From assembly GCF_000204055.1 (NCBI RefSeq), contig NW_006768793.1, positions 525,983-589,982 of the forward strand: 64,000 nucleotides of DNA. Direction: 5' to 3'. The notes beneath the pieces are model-generated. The model was not told where the DNA came from and did not search any database. It saw only the letters and a list, made by a program, of their open reading frames with translations. Positions within the stretch are counted from its first letter, which is position 1, and each line of letters starts with the position of its first letter. This document shows, piece after piece, positions 1-12,183 of the stretch. The position numbers and the translations under genes are program-made. The DNA is from Melampsora larici-populina 98AG31 (lineage: Eukaryota; Basidiomycota; Pucciniomycetes; Pucciniales; Melampsoraceae).

Positions 1-18
1 ATCATACGTTTCTTTCAC

Positions 19-719
19 CTAAACCACATTCGCCTATTGCTACTACTTTTCGTTTCGATCTTTCTAATCTTTGATCAGACTGAATCAATTCTTCAAGTTT
101 AGATAAATAAAGTTCAGCAAGAGATTCGGTTGGATGGGTTTGATCGATTGGAGTCTCGAATTCGTTGGCTCTACATGGATGACAACCTACAGTTGCATAC
201 AAACCATCTTTACGAAAACAAAAATCACAGAATCAGATTGATGATCTTCAATTGAAGCGATAGAGATCAAGATAGGAAAATCACAAACGATGTTGATGAG
301 AAAGTTCAATAACTTGAGTAGATCCGGTAAGACAATCACCAGTTAAGATTTGTTTTTCGACTCCAAACTTTCTTGCTCGTTGAAGTATCTGATGAAAATC
401 ATCTATGGATCAAAGAACCAAGTCTTGGCTAAGTCAATCTTGAAATTCTTCATCACTGAATCTCTATGGTTTTTTGTTGGTTTTGATTTGATTTGATTTG
501 AATTAACCTTCATGAACTTGTTTTCCATTATAAATTCCACGAAAAATTGGATCTGATAAATTCGAACCTATATCTAATCTTTTTTCAAATTACAAAACCA
601 AAAAAAAACAAGAAACATCATCAATGTCAAGGTCTTTGAGATTTGAAAGATGAATGAGGTTGACCTATGAATTTGTATTGGTTCGGAGTAATGGTGATGG
701 TGTTGGTTGCTGAGTTCAT
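19..719 (-). CDS. TatD-type metal-dependent deoxyribonuclease, 3' part cut by window edge
   Basis: Partial gene on the minus strand. Exons read from the sequence: 719-665, 573-508, 402-366 and on to about 289, and 207-19; each junction is GT-AG and keeps frame. The third exon's donor follows the codons for SHQH. The product carries family hallmarks: [16 protein letters not shown] near residue 19, [34 protein letters not shown] and VAIGECGL. In TatD proteins these positions hold metal ligands (the HPCRANE and GECGLD segments), and the enzyme is a 3'-5' exonuclease/DNA-repair nuclease. The last exon stops at a donor after ECGL, so the catalytic C-terminal half lies left of the window. I chose the ATG at 719. 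An in-frame ATG at 779 would add about 20 residues rich in K, S and T, which could be a targeting extension. Family call is firm; the start is not. Confidence 0.88.
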
Positions 720-779
720 GGTTGATTGAGATGTGATTTTGGTTTTTAGAATTTGGTGAATTGAAGTTTTGATCGACAT

Positions 780-2190
780 TTCACTTTACAGCTTGAAGTT
801 TTCAAACACTCAACTTCTAAACATACCAAGTGCCACCACTACCTTAGGGTTCAACTTCAGACCACCTTGACCTTATTCTCATGCAACACTTCCTCATTAA
901 AAACTTGGAACAAACCCAAAGGATAGCAGAGTACAATGAGCTCTATCCGAAATGACATATTCCATGGCAAAGTAGTAGTCCAAAACAATACCGCATCCGC
1001 TTGGTGGCCGCAAAACACAAGGATCATGGTGGAGTTTTTGATACTTTGTCATTTTTGTCTGTATATATAATGCTGAGAAATCATATATAACCAGAACTGA
1101 TCCAGAATTCAATCCAAGTAAGTTATAAAGACAATGATGTGAACAGCACTGCTAGATAGAATCTCCTTGCGTATTTTCAGCCCAGGTCTGGGTTCATAAG
1201 CTGACCTGTTGCATTCAAACTGATAGGTCCAGGAGGGTGAAGAGGAACATATGATAATATGACTCTAGTCAAGCTTGGAGATCAAAGCTTTAGAGATGAT
1301 CATCAGACTTTGCCATATGTCTGATGTTTTTTGAATCAGCATTAAATAGATACCACATCCTTAAGATCATCTCACGTGGCTCTGCATGTCATTTATATTT
1401 CCAAGGATGCTGAATACAAAGAACTTGGATCATTGGACAACACATAACTCAAGAGTGCTGCTATAGGGGAGAATAAAAAAACCGGTAAAAGAACATCAAA
1501 GACACATATATACTTGACCAACGCATTTATTCTCATAATCAGGCATTGACTTTTGTTTGCTGGGGAATTACAAGAATACATAACCTGCAAGTCAAGTGCT
1601 TTTGAACAGGTTCAACAGTCACTATGCTTGTTTACCACCACCTCAGATACCTTTCAATTCTTGATATCTATCTACTCTTGGTCCCTTCCAATTTTTGGTA
1701 CCTTCCAATTTTCAAATACCTTTCGGATTTTGATATCTTTGAGTTTTTGATGTCTTTTCATTCTTGACTCTTTCCACTCTTGAATTTTTTGATTCTTGAC
1801 TCTTTCAACATGGCAAGAAGACCTTCAATATGCCATTTGCATCTGAACAAGGATGCAAAATTGCATAGTGGAAAAATACTACATCTGTGCAGTGTTAGAA
1901 GAAGTGTAAGTTGTGCCTACAGCAAGATGATGCCTATAATTCTTCAGAGTTGGAAAGAAGCTGAGCAAGCTGTACCTGAGGAGCAAACAAATTGCAAGGC
2001 AAAGGTTAGAATTCTAGAATTTGACAGCACGTGGAGGACAAACTTAAAGGCTTTATAACCTTACAATCTTTTTGGTTAACTTTTATCATAGGTTTAATGA
2101 TGGCCCCAAAATACCAATCTTGTCATCTGAAGTAAAACATTTCTCTTGTGATCAGATGACAAATTTAGTATTTGAAGGCAATAATCAACT
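780..2190. other. no gene seen; AT-rich intergenic DNA
   Basis: Short open frames on both strands lack recognisable motifs, splice-consistent extension or coding-like composition. The stretch holds simple tracts such as repeated 'cttga/ctttcaa' words around 1660-1800. It probably contains the promoter of the TatD-type gene at its left end. Nothing else can be supported. Confidence 0.5.
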
Positions 2191-2655
2191 CTATATAAGC
2201 CTTATGTGTTCATTTTTCCTACCTGGCAAGAATAGGAATCTATCTACAAGTCTTTTACCATCACCAGTTAAAGTGCCTTCCATAAAATCATATGGGTGAT
2301 CATGAGGAATGTCATTTAAATCAAAACTGGGGTTATAAACCCGAGCAAGTACTTCTGTCCCATCAGTTCCATCATCATTTCTGACTGAAGCCATCACATC
2401 AATATGACCATGTTTGCATTCCATCATGTTCCATTTGAATGTGGGAAGTTTGGCTTCAGGTTCCCATGTGACTTCCACTGTGTATGAGCAAATTTTAGCA
2501 CTTGTATGTCTACCTGCACCACTGTATCTGTGAACCTTTGTGACCATCATTCTGCCCTTGAACAAGGAAAGGGAAACCAGGACAAACAATGCCAGCTTTT
2601 TGAGAGATGGAGTGTTCATGATCTTTCTCAACTGATGTGAGATAATATTACACAT
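2191..2655 (-). CDS. hypothetical small protein with hydrophobic N-terminus (possible secreted protein)
   Basis: A 154-residue open frame that I do not recognise. Residues 13-33 read like a signal peptide: a Met at residue 13, two lysines, then the hydrophobic run LALFVLVSLSLF. The remainder is hydrophilic, with two cysteines (in ICSYTVEV and MECKHGHID), an Asp/His-rich stretch (NDIPHDHPYDF) and no membrane segment. If translation starts at the inner ATG (2619) the product is about 142 residues. Rust genomes are known for many small secreted proteins of unknown function, and that is the only reason to suggest this role. No introns, expression signals or homologous neighbour support it, and the DNA around it looks like decayed repeat. 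It may be a chance frame or a transposon remnant. Confidence 0.3.
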   Translation of the reverse strand: MCNIISHQLRKIMNTPSLKKLALFVLVSLSLFKGRMMVTKVHRYSGAGRHTSAKICSYTVEVTWEPEAKLPTFKWNMMECKHGHIDVMASVRNDDGTDGTEVLARVYNPSFDLNDIPHDHPYDFMEGTLTGDGKRLVDRFLFLPGRKNEHIRLI

Positions 2656-4983
2656 CAGCCATGATCATATCTTCAAGATGGATTGAATTTGGTGGGTAAT
2701 GAACACTAGTTATATTGTAGGGAAACATGACAGATAGTGTGTGTATAATAATCACTCAACTTGTTTATATGGGACCAAAAAGATGGTTTGAATAGTTTTC
2801 TCAATGGTTGGTGTGGATGAAAATATGAGCTAGCATATCAAATTGTCAAAGAAGAAAAAAAAGAGCTCACCTGGAATTTTTGAGATCAATTGTCCTTGGA
2901 ATCAACAATGACTTTAGAAGGTGATCTACAAGTCTCCAATTTGCACTGGAAGGAGATACATTGTCAGCTACAGAAGGCTATACCTGAAACAACTGCATGA
3001 GTGAAAAAGAAAAAGAGACTGTACATCTTTGAGAGGGAGCTATGTATGGAGAACACAACCTGGATTAATCTAGTTAGGAAAAGTATGAATCAAGAAAGAA
3101 ATAAAGAATTAAATGGTATGGCTTTTATACCTTTTAACAGGACCCTGATTTTTGATAGCTATAAATTGATGAGTGATAAGGAAGGATTGCTACAAGTCAC
3201 AGATTTGGTGGCAAGTTTGACTTGTAACAAGTGTTCCTATCACGAGATTCATTTTGAAAGAGGTTGAATAGGGTTGAATGGTGGCTGTTTCAATATGTAA
3301 CTGAAAGGTCCCCTTGCAAAAAGCCAAAGCAGGGTGGCTTTCCCTGCCTGCCTGTGCCACAGCCTTGGGATTGATTTTCTCATTGCAGATTTCAGGACTA
3401 GTTGAATGATGGCTGTGCTGGTGTAAGAGCTGTTTCTTGATTAATCTTTATAAGAACCCAAAACTATACCATGATAAGAATATCCTTAACAGAAGAAGAA
3501 AGGTATCAAAACTAAGTTCAAGACAAGTCCAAGAACACCAGTCAGACTTTCAGTAATTTCTATTCTTAGATATGAGAAGCATCAAACGGTTCATCAACAT
3601 TGAGGTTTTGAAATAACTTTTGAGCTTGTGCAATTTTGGGATTGTAAACCCCAAGTATTGCTTGTATCTCAGGCAGAGATGTTGGGAAGATATGGCTGGT
3701 GTTGGATGGACAAGGCCTGTGATGTTTCTTGGATTGGAAAATGTCATTTATGGGATACAAAGTAAAAACTTCCAGTTTTCTCTACTTTGAATCCCCAATC
3801 AGACAATTTTTCACCTCGCTTGCCCACTTCACATCAACTTCAATCTCAACTTCACTACTCACCAGGTCACAATTCTCACTACATATTCCTAATCCACATC
3901 AATATGGCCATAAATTTTCATCATCAACCAAGACAAACTTTAAAAAAACACAATAAAATTTCAATGCTCACCCAAATGTGAGCATCTATTTTTGCCCCTG
4001 TGAAAGTATTGGTTCACAAATACAATACTTGATATGGGATCAAAAACCACAATACCCCCAAGGACTTACCTTGAGTAAAGTATCTTGAAGCAATTTGTCA
4101 CTATACCCAATACTGCACCACCAACACTTGGGTTGCAAAATCTGAGGCATCATTGGATGTAAACCCTTGGGCAGATCTTATTCAAGGATTTGGTAAATAC
4201 CTCAGATCATAACATTGGAAAGATTCTGTTTGAGGATTTGAGTTCAATGATACCTCTGATTGAACAATCCAAGGTCAATTTGTTGGCTGTGCTCATTGAG
4301 GTCAAATGGACGGGTGAAATCCCAGAATTCAGATCTAATCCCTGTGAATCACACACCATGCAACAGCTACAAATGTACCAGTTGACACCATCCAGGATCA
4401 AGTAGGGTTTGAGTGCAGTGTTATGACAGCAGAAAGCATCAAAAATTGCCGGATAGGACATGGCTTCTATGCGTTCAACCCTGCCCAAGCTGAACAATTT
4501 TATATGTCGAAGTGATTCTTTGTGGGTAGTGAGCCTATGTGAGGCAAACTGGTGCATTCACATGGACTGATTTGTGATGATCATGATTTTTATACACTGA
4601 TCAGAACTGTGTATGTGATCGAATTCAAGACACGTTTGGTTTCTGTTTTGATCAAATGCTGAAGCACAATTTCCTGATACTCCATACGGATAGACTGCTT
4701 CCAAAAGCGAGTGTATAATTTTATCGCTTTTGATGATTGATTTGAGATTCAGAAATGCATCCTACACAATCTCATCGCTCATTCAGCCTGGTTGACTTTG
4801 ATTTCTGTTTGCGGTCTCTGACTGAAGTGATGAAGAATTTAACTCCAATTTAGGCAAGTTGAGAGTTTGAATCAAAAAAATATTTCATGTATTCACTTGG
4901 TTTTTTGTTCAGGAAAAGTTGATATCAACATTCATGTTTTCTTTCTTTCTTCCTTTCACTTCGCAGCTCAAATTCACCCCAAG
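2656..4983. other. intergenic region, no supported gene
   Basis: Several frames of 60-120 codons occur (for example 3001-3267 plus and 4207-4557 minus) but none shows a known motif, a signal peptide or a consistent splice pattern. The last 100 bases before 4984 are pyrimidine-rich (cttctttcttcc tract) and are likely the 5' leader of the RCE1 gene. Confidence 0.5.
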
Positions 4984-6420
4984 ATGTCGCTTGATTCCTC
5001 TTTACCGCCTCATCTAGCCTACTTCGTCGCTGGCTCGATCGCTGTATCTTATGTTGCTATCTTGTATTTACTTCCAGCAGCCCGATCTAAGCCTTGGGAG
5101 AAGGATCCGCTCACCGGTCAACCGAGGGACCGTCAGCACCCAGCCGTGATTCGTGCCAGGCTCTTTGCCGTCACTTTCGTTACCTTCTTCAGTGTCTTTC
5201 TAATTGGAACTCTCATTCAAATCTATGGAGGGAATACTTTAGTATGTGGTCTCCTTTGGAACGTCTTAATAGTATATGAGCTGATTTCAATGTGATCGAA
5301 CCTCTGCTCCTCGATCAGTCCGACAATCCAATTCGAGCAACGCTAGAATTGACAGGCTTCCTTCCAACTGACTCAATTTTAGCATATCTTCGACTTCAAA
5401 TCCAGCCTCTAGTCCTCACGGCTATTCTCTTCCTTGGACCACTTTACACTCAACTTCTCCTGCAGTCTTCTAATCATGTTGAAGCATTCAGTTTTCGTGA
5501 TTTGTTTGATTTACAACACATCAGGAACTTGATCATTGGGCCCATTACTGAAGAAATCGTTTTTAGAGGTTGTATCATTGCTACTTATTTACTCATCGAT
5601 CCTCAACTTCGACCATCAGCTACTCAGATCACCTTTCTTTCTCCGCTATGGTTTGGGGCAGGTCTGTACTCTGTAATTTCAACTGAAACTTTGAATGTGT
5701 TTGGACTGATAAACGGGACGCGTTTTGTACTCCATCTGACTCTTATAGCTCATGTTCACAGTATTCGGGAAACATATGTGTCCAATGACCGTACGCGACA
5801 AGCATTACTGAGAGGAAGTATGATATCATGTAAGTAATTCCACCTCTGCTTCTCTCAATTCCTTTTAACGGTGTTGATTCTTTGTACAATTCGTCAACTG
5901 ATCTGGACTCGATATTTCACATATCGCATAGTGTTCCAGTTTGCCTATACGACAGTATTTGGTTGGTATGCGAGCTTTATCTACTTACGCACAGGTTCGC
6001 CCCTCATTTCCTATCATCCTTGGATCACATTCATTTATTACTATAACTTCCGAGCCCAGATCTCAGTCAGCTGAATACTAAGTCAGATTTCCGTCTTTCA
6101 ATAATACAGGATCAGTCGTTGCCGCTAGTCTTTGTCATAGTTTTTGTAATTTCATGGGCTTCCCTCCACTCTTTGATTCTTTAAAGGAATTCCCACATCG
6201 GCGAACATGTAAGGAACTTCTCTCAGCATTAAATCTATATATTTACCGCTGACGCTTTGAGTCTACATAATTCTTATGTATATTGCACCTTTTGACGCGT
6301 CTAGCAATTGTGATAAGCTACTTGTTAGGTATCAGTTTATTTACCATATCCGTTCGAGCTTGGATCACAAATCGTGATTCTTTCCCAGATGCAAAGCTTA
6401 CCTGGTGGGACTTAAAATGA
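4984..6420 (+). CDS. RCE1: CAAX prenyl protease 2 (RCE1 family)
   Basis: Integral ER-membrane protease that removes the last three residues of prenylated CAAX proteins such as Ras and Rho. Six exons: 4984-5241, 5319-5661, 5749-5829, 5932-5994, 6110-6208 and 6305-6420. All introns are GT-AG; total 960 bases, 319 residues, close to yeast Rce1 (315). Family signatures visible are GPITEEIVFRGC (the catalytic EExxxR motif) and FGAAHVHS, formed only when the 87-base intron 5662-5748 is removed. A third is LCHSFCNFMGFP near the C-terminus, matching the HxxN region. Several hydrophobic segments, including the N-terminal LAYFVAGSIAVSYVAILYLL, fit a multipass protein. The 87-base intron is a multiple of three without a stop, so a simple ORF scan keeps it and breaks the motif. 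The ATG at 4984 has no upstream in-frame Met within the leader apart from a non-ATG extension. Confidence 0.92.
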
Positions 6421-9264
6421 AGATCACTCCAAGTTATTTTTTGTTTGGACCAGTTTCAAATATATGAAATTTTTGTTTTTCCTGGGGTGTGATCGTCCTG
6501 TGTGTTAATCTTCGCAAAAAATGCTAATCTAGATTCAAAATAAGAGTGATTGATTTAAGAGTAGAAAAACCCACTCAGTAATACAACTTAATCAGGTTCA
6601 GAACTTGTTCCTCTGCATTTGAGGTTTGCAAGTCCAAGGAACGAGGGATAGTATGGGGTTTCTTGGTGAGACTCCATACAAAGAGCACTTTTTGCAACTG
6701 GTTACAATGTTGCCATAAATTCAACTGTGTTACAATTTATCCTTTTTCCTAGTTTTGCGTTTGTCCATTTTCTTCAATGTTGGTTAAATGAAAAATCTTC
6801 CTTCAGCTAAAATAGAAAGTTTAAAATTCTCCAGGAGCACAGAGGTAACGTGACAGGAGTTATGCTGCATTCTATCCAAATTTGACATCAGACACTGAAA
6901 GACAACCTTTTGAGCCCCAGCAGTGAGCCCACTTATAGCTTGAAAAGGAAATTGCAAAAAGGTCATAAATACATGATAAAGCTCTAAAAGGATCAAGAGT
7001 TGAAGTTTTTAATACTAGAACATCAATTGATTTTCACATGACTTGCACAAAACCTCTTATATTTAATCCAAATTTGATTACAAAAAGTTGAGTGTCTTTC
7101 CAACAAGAAACCGTGAACTGCCAGTAAGGAACTTGTGCTTTCTCTTGCGACTTCAATGTAGACAAGCTAGTTTTAGAATTAGCTGAGTTAGATCAGGGAC
7201 ATAGGTTGATAAGCATGATTCAAGATGCAGGAATTTTTCTTACAAGTTCACATGGCTTGCTGAGTGAGAAGCCACAAAGGGAACTTCAACATTGTACATC
7301 AGGCAGATTTGGATTATTTTGAGAAATATATGTGATTGATACCATGAACACAATGTCTATCATTGCCTTCTATAATCTTTACAAGCTCCCTTCTGCCCTG
7401 TGATATCCCAGGGTGTAGAAAGCTCTCACAACCTTTTGGAACCGTCTGATCAGACGTGTCCCTCAAGAAACAAAATGTGATGTGACCAATGTCCATATCC
7501 TCAATTTCCAAAAGGACTTCTACATGTAATTACACAAGTGGGCAATTAAACATATAAAGTAATCTGGAGTGTATTCTGGTCAAGCTTCGGTCTTCCCTTG
7601 CCAAGTTCCTCAACTTAATCAAAGCCAAAACACATCCACCATTCTCCAGTGTTATGCCAGACTACCAATGGCTGCTTGAAAAACTTGAAGCTGTGTATTT
7701 TTCCTTTGATTATTTCCTTTAATCATGATTTGTGGAGTTCATCTCTGACTTATAATTTGGATGGCTTGTGTCATATGCCTGGCACAACTCTGATTTCAAG
7801 GAGTTGAAAGTTTGTATTTGGCCAATGATTGAGAAAATTGTTCAATATCAAGAAACTGATCAGAAGAAAGCTGACCATATATGCTCTGCCATACTCAACC
7901 CTTGCCTTAAATTCACCACAGTCCAAGGTCCCACCATGTAATTGCTTGGCTGGGGGCTTGAAGACTTGCTTGTGTACACGTCACCACACCTAGGAATTGT
8001 AATCATTGGGTTTGGGACAAACCCTGACCCCGCCACTGCAGAACTTGAATGATTACAAAAATCACTTGGATGGGACTGTACTTTGCCAATCAGGCCACCA
8101 AGTTCTGACCAACTTGCAATCCCAACATCAATATCATTAAGCCTGAAGGACATTTCAACCCTGAACAGCCCCAATACTTCATCAAATGCCATAAAACAGT
8201 TTCTATTGAGAACAAAATCAATGAGCAGGATGAGAAGAAGGAAGTACTTGCCTACTGGAAGTTATATGGACATATCTGGCTCAATTTAACCCATATGCTG
8301 AGATCTATGCTCATGGTACCTGCTAGAAGTGCTCCATCTAAGAGGTGCTTTTCTAGCACTTTACAAGTCACGAGTGACCACTGCACATCTTTTACCACCC
8401 AAGATCTTGAGGCTCAAGTGTGTCTTGAAAGTTGGTCCAAGGAGTTGAGGTAGGATTTCTTTTCTTTTATACATAGTTATATTCAGTGGCAGATAAAACA
8501 ACTGTGACTGGTTTTGCCAGTTTTCTCAAGAATTAACTTAACCACACCTGATGTGCATGTTTCCACAGCCTGACTATGGCAAATCCTACTGACTGATGAG
8601 AAAAGATTCCTCTTGCGGCTAGCCATGGAAGCCAAACAGCACTTACAAATGATCAAAAGATGTGAAATGAATGGTCACAAGTACACATGATCTTCTTGGG
8701 AAGATCCTCTTCCTTCCATATTGCTCAACCTTGTGAAAAGAAAAACCTCAATAAAACCAACAGTATGTGTTTTGCATGGGAGAGAATATTTGAGAAAACA
8801 AATCAACCTTTCTTGGAATAGCTGTATATGATAGCCTCAATTACATGTGAATCTGCAACAAAAGTCCCACTGAAGGCTAATTTCCAGCGCAAAAACAGGC
8901 GCTTCAAATTGAGCTCAAAGTGTGGACTATTTCCCTTCCACCAGTTTTTGCGCTCAAACTTGAGCCCAGCCCGCCTGGCCCTGCGTGATACAATCCAGGC
9001 CGCGCCTTGGCTGGCCCTGGTCCACTTTTGAGAGCTTTCGAGTCCACCCAAGGCCGAGGAAAGCCCCGGTCCCACATCGCTACACACGGCCCCGTGGCAT
9101 ACCCCAATAAGCTGACATGACACGGTATTTGTGTATTGGATGAATTTAATTTAATTTGATTAACCCTCAACCAACTGAGCTCCACATCGTCAAAGCCCTC
9201 CCTTCCACTCCATTGAGTTCCTTTCATTAGACATCTTTGACTTCAAGTTTCATCTCTTATCATC
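6421..9264. other. intergenic region with probable decayed repeats
   Basis: No gene that I can defend. Frames at 7314-7511 and 7860-8192 (minus) have no recognised domain. A GC-rich, GGCC-rich island at about 8940-9110 stands out from the AT-rich surroundings and resembles islands at 48780-49130 and 51910-52100; these may be ends of one repeat family. The last about 100 bases before 9265 are likely the promoter and leader of the deadenylase gene. Confidence 0.45.
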
Positions 9265-10577
9265 ATGGAACCTTTGGAAATATGTGAAGTCTGGGCCGAA
9301 AACTTGGATAGTGAGATGAATATAATTCGTGATTTGATCGAATATTACCCTTACATCGGGATGGTCAGTCCGAGACTACATTTATCTCCGATTTCGAATA
9401 AGGCCTATTTTCAAACGATATGAACTAAAGCTTTTTACTTTTATTTCTTTGAATTTCACAGGATACTGAGTTCCCTGGTGTTGTGGCTCGGCCAATCGGC
9501 ACTTTTAAGACAGCGTCCGACTATCATTACCAAACTCTACGTTGTAACGTCGATTTACTTCGAATCATTCAACTAGGCCTTACTTTATGCGATGAGAATG
9601 GTCGGAAACCTGAAGGCAAATGTGTCTGGCAATTCAACTTTCGTTTCAGTCTCAAGTCAGTCCTTTGATAGACCTCCTCGGCTAAATCGACCTCTTCTTA
9701 CTGAATTTCTTCTCCTTCCTGACCGATCAGTGACGACATGTATGCGCCTGATTCCATTGACTTGCTGCAAGCTTCTGGTCTCAATTTCAAACAACATGAA
9801 GAACATGGAATTGAGATGGAGTACTTTGGAGAACTACTCATCTCTTCTGGCCTCGTTCTCTTAGATGATGTTAAATGGATCAGCTTTCACTCTGGTTACG
9901 ATTTCGGTTATATTTTGAAGATGGTCACTCTCGTCAATTTACCAGCTAGCGAGGCAGATTTCTTTGAGTTACTCAAGATTTGGTTTCCGTGTGTATTTGA
10001 TATTAAGTTTATGATGAGAAGCTGTAAGAGTTTACGAGGTGGATTGAATGAAGTTGCGAAAGATTTAGGAGTCAGTATCTTCATCCACCCCTGTTCTCTT
10101 AATAGTGCTTCTAAATCGATTTTACTTTTATTATAGGTCAATCGACGTGGCAAGGAACATCAAGCCGGATCGGACTCTCTTCTCACAGCTGATACCTTTT
10201 TTGCACTGAGATCTCAATACTTTGAAGATCAGCTTGATGAAGCCAAATTTCTTGGCCAAATCTATGGTCTCGCTTCCTCCTCTTCTTCGGCCATTCAAGC
10301 TTCTCTGTACCGAGACACCACCCCCTCGCTCGCTGATGATCCCCTTGCACTGCCCGCGGATCCCATCCCGACCCCGCATGCTAATACACCTGGCGCCAAT
10401 TTGATTCGCCGGCCGATTCCACAAATGCATCGACATCATGGTTCTAGTGCTCAAGAGCCAGGGCCGAGAGCTAGTAGTGCTGTGAGCATCAAGAATCCCA
10501 ACGCTCCGAATGGCAGCGACGCTGCAAACGTCAATCCTTTCACCTCTATGCGATCTGGTAGCCCTGCCGTCAGGTAA
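9265..10577 (+). CDS. CAF1: CCR4-NOT complex deadenylase subunit CAF1/POP2
   Basis: Poly(A)-specific 3' exonuclease of the CCR4-NOT complex, acting in cytoplasmic mRNA decay. Four exons: 9265-9363, 9462-9655, 9731-10070 and 10137-10577 (1074 bases, 357 residues). The DEDD nuclease core is complete. MDTEFPG supplies the first Asp and Glu, FHSGYDFGYILKM the second Asp, and HQAGSDSLLT the final His and Asp. Conserved stretches NVDLLRIIQLGLTLCDE and MRSCKSLRGGLNEVAKDLG match the family throughout. After the core (ends near GQIYGL) comes a roughly 100-residue Ser/Pro-rich tail typical of fungal members. The stop at 10575-10577 overlaps a good donor (AG|GTAATC at 10574). A further intron to the acceptor before 10880 would replace the end with a few residues, so the extreme C-terminus is uncertain. 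Confidence 0.93.
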
Positions 10578-12183
10578 TCACATCCCGAGGTCTGGTGACT
10601 TCATATTGGAAAGAGCATCCCAACCAAAGATCAATTCCGGGACGGCTCAATATCACACGATCGGGCAACTATTTGTAAACACTGATCAAAAGGCTTAAAA
10701 CATAACATCTCAATCTCTACCAGCCAAACTGGATGTCTGATGATCAACGCCAACGAGACTTCACCCACCACCAGGCCTTAGAGAGGCTGAGTTCGATGGA
10801 GAATAGTCTTTTTCTACCAAATCGTTCCGCGTAGAACGTGTTTCAATCTTGACTCATTCTTTTTTCTCGTCCCATCCAGGATCACAGATGGCCGGTGTTG
10901 ATCGTTCTAGCTCACACCAGACTCTGCCTATTACTTCTATTTCCGACTTACTAATGCCAATGGCACAACACTCCCCACAATTTTGCATTATCTTAAGCGC
11001 TACCTTTGTCTTATTTTGGACAATGTTGTTACCCCTCTCTTGTATCGTTTTTTTTCTGTGTTGTAATATGCTTATGCTGAAAACATTTTATCTCGATCAT
11101 ATTTATGTCCTTTGCAGTTTTGATTAATCTCATCAGTTAGTGATTATATCGGGCGTGTTTGCATCATGGAAACTCTTAACCACTCAATATGACAAACTTT
11201 CACTCAGATATATCGATAGCTATGTGTGCGAGAAAAACATTGAGGTATTTCACAATGATCGTACAAGCACGAATACTCGGAGATAGTGTCCTGCGAACTT
11301 GACTGCTGTAGTCAATACCATCCCTCCCCACCCAACCCTCTCAATAACTGATGCCTGCAGCATATGCCATACTATCCAACACTGATTCTTGATCTATCAT
11401 CAAGAACAATACCATAGGGGTTTTTTGGTTGTGCACCTCACCCCATCAAATAGCTAACGTCTGAAACAAATTTCAGGGCATTCAATTATCGAACACCAAT
11501 TTGTGAGGATATGATTGAATTGATCAATTTTCGTGATTCTGATCGTGGAAACGACATGCAATTCCGCGTTTGTGATCAGTTGCTCAAGAGTATACTATCA
11601 AGTTTCCATTTGTCAAATACCTTAATTACATACTCCTGGATTCATTATGTTTATGTGGCCTGTAAGGTGTGCAAGCAAACGTGTTTGGATGTGCAAAACT
11701 CAGCTCATGAGCTGCTTCTTATGGTGTACTATCATTGCACGAACCAGAATTTATTTTATGTAATCATCTGAAAAATGTTATTTATTAATCAAAACGTTGT
11801 TATGTTTCTATGGCACGTTATAAGGTGCGCCAGGAAAAGTGTAGATGCGGAGAATCAGCATCATAGCCATGTGAGACTTGCTTGTGACCTTGTATCTTTG
11901 AATCAACCTTTATCCTGGAGATTCTCCATGTTTGGCAAAGTACCTGTGATTGCTAAATCGTTCATTGCGCTGCATTTAAAGTTGGCCTGACTCTTTCAAA
12001 TTCCTTGTCCAATTTCCACCGAGGTACAGAACGTTAACTGAAGCTCCTTCTCAGCTTGCAAACTTTTTTCTATCAAGCTACCATCATGTTGAGGCTTTCT
12101 GTTTTATGTCTTACATACCTTCTATGTAGTTCTTTGGGCTTGAAATCTCTTTTTGCTTTGGAAACTGAAGGTATTGTTGAAAG
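10578..12183. other. 3' flank of CAF1 and intergenic DNA, no gene supported
   Basis: Likely contains the CAF1 3' UTR (T-rich tracts around 11030-11110). Frames at 10849-11127, 11511-11771 and 11775-11990 are hydrophobic or featureless. A short frame from 12086 runs into the repeat at 12184 and ends in NPGP; see the rejected list. Confidence 0.45.

Noticed and set aside
8803..9227. Overlapping Arg/Gly/Trp-rich minus-strand frames
   Set aside because: They follow from the GC-rich island and overlap the likely promoter of CAF1; no motif.
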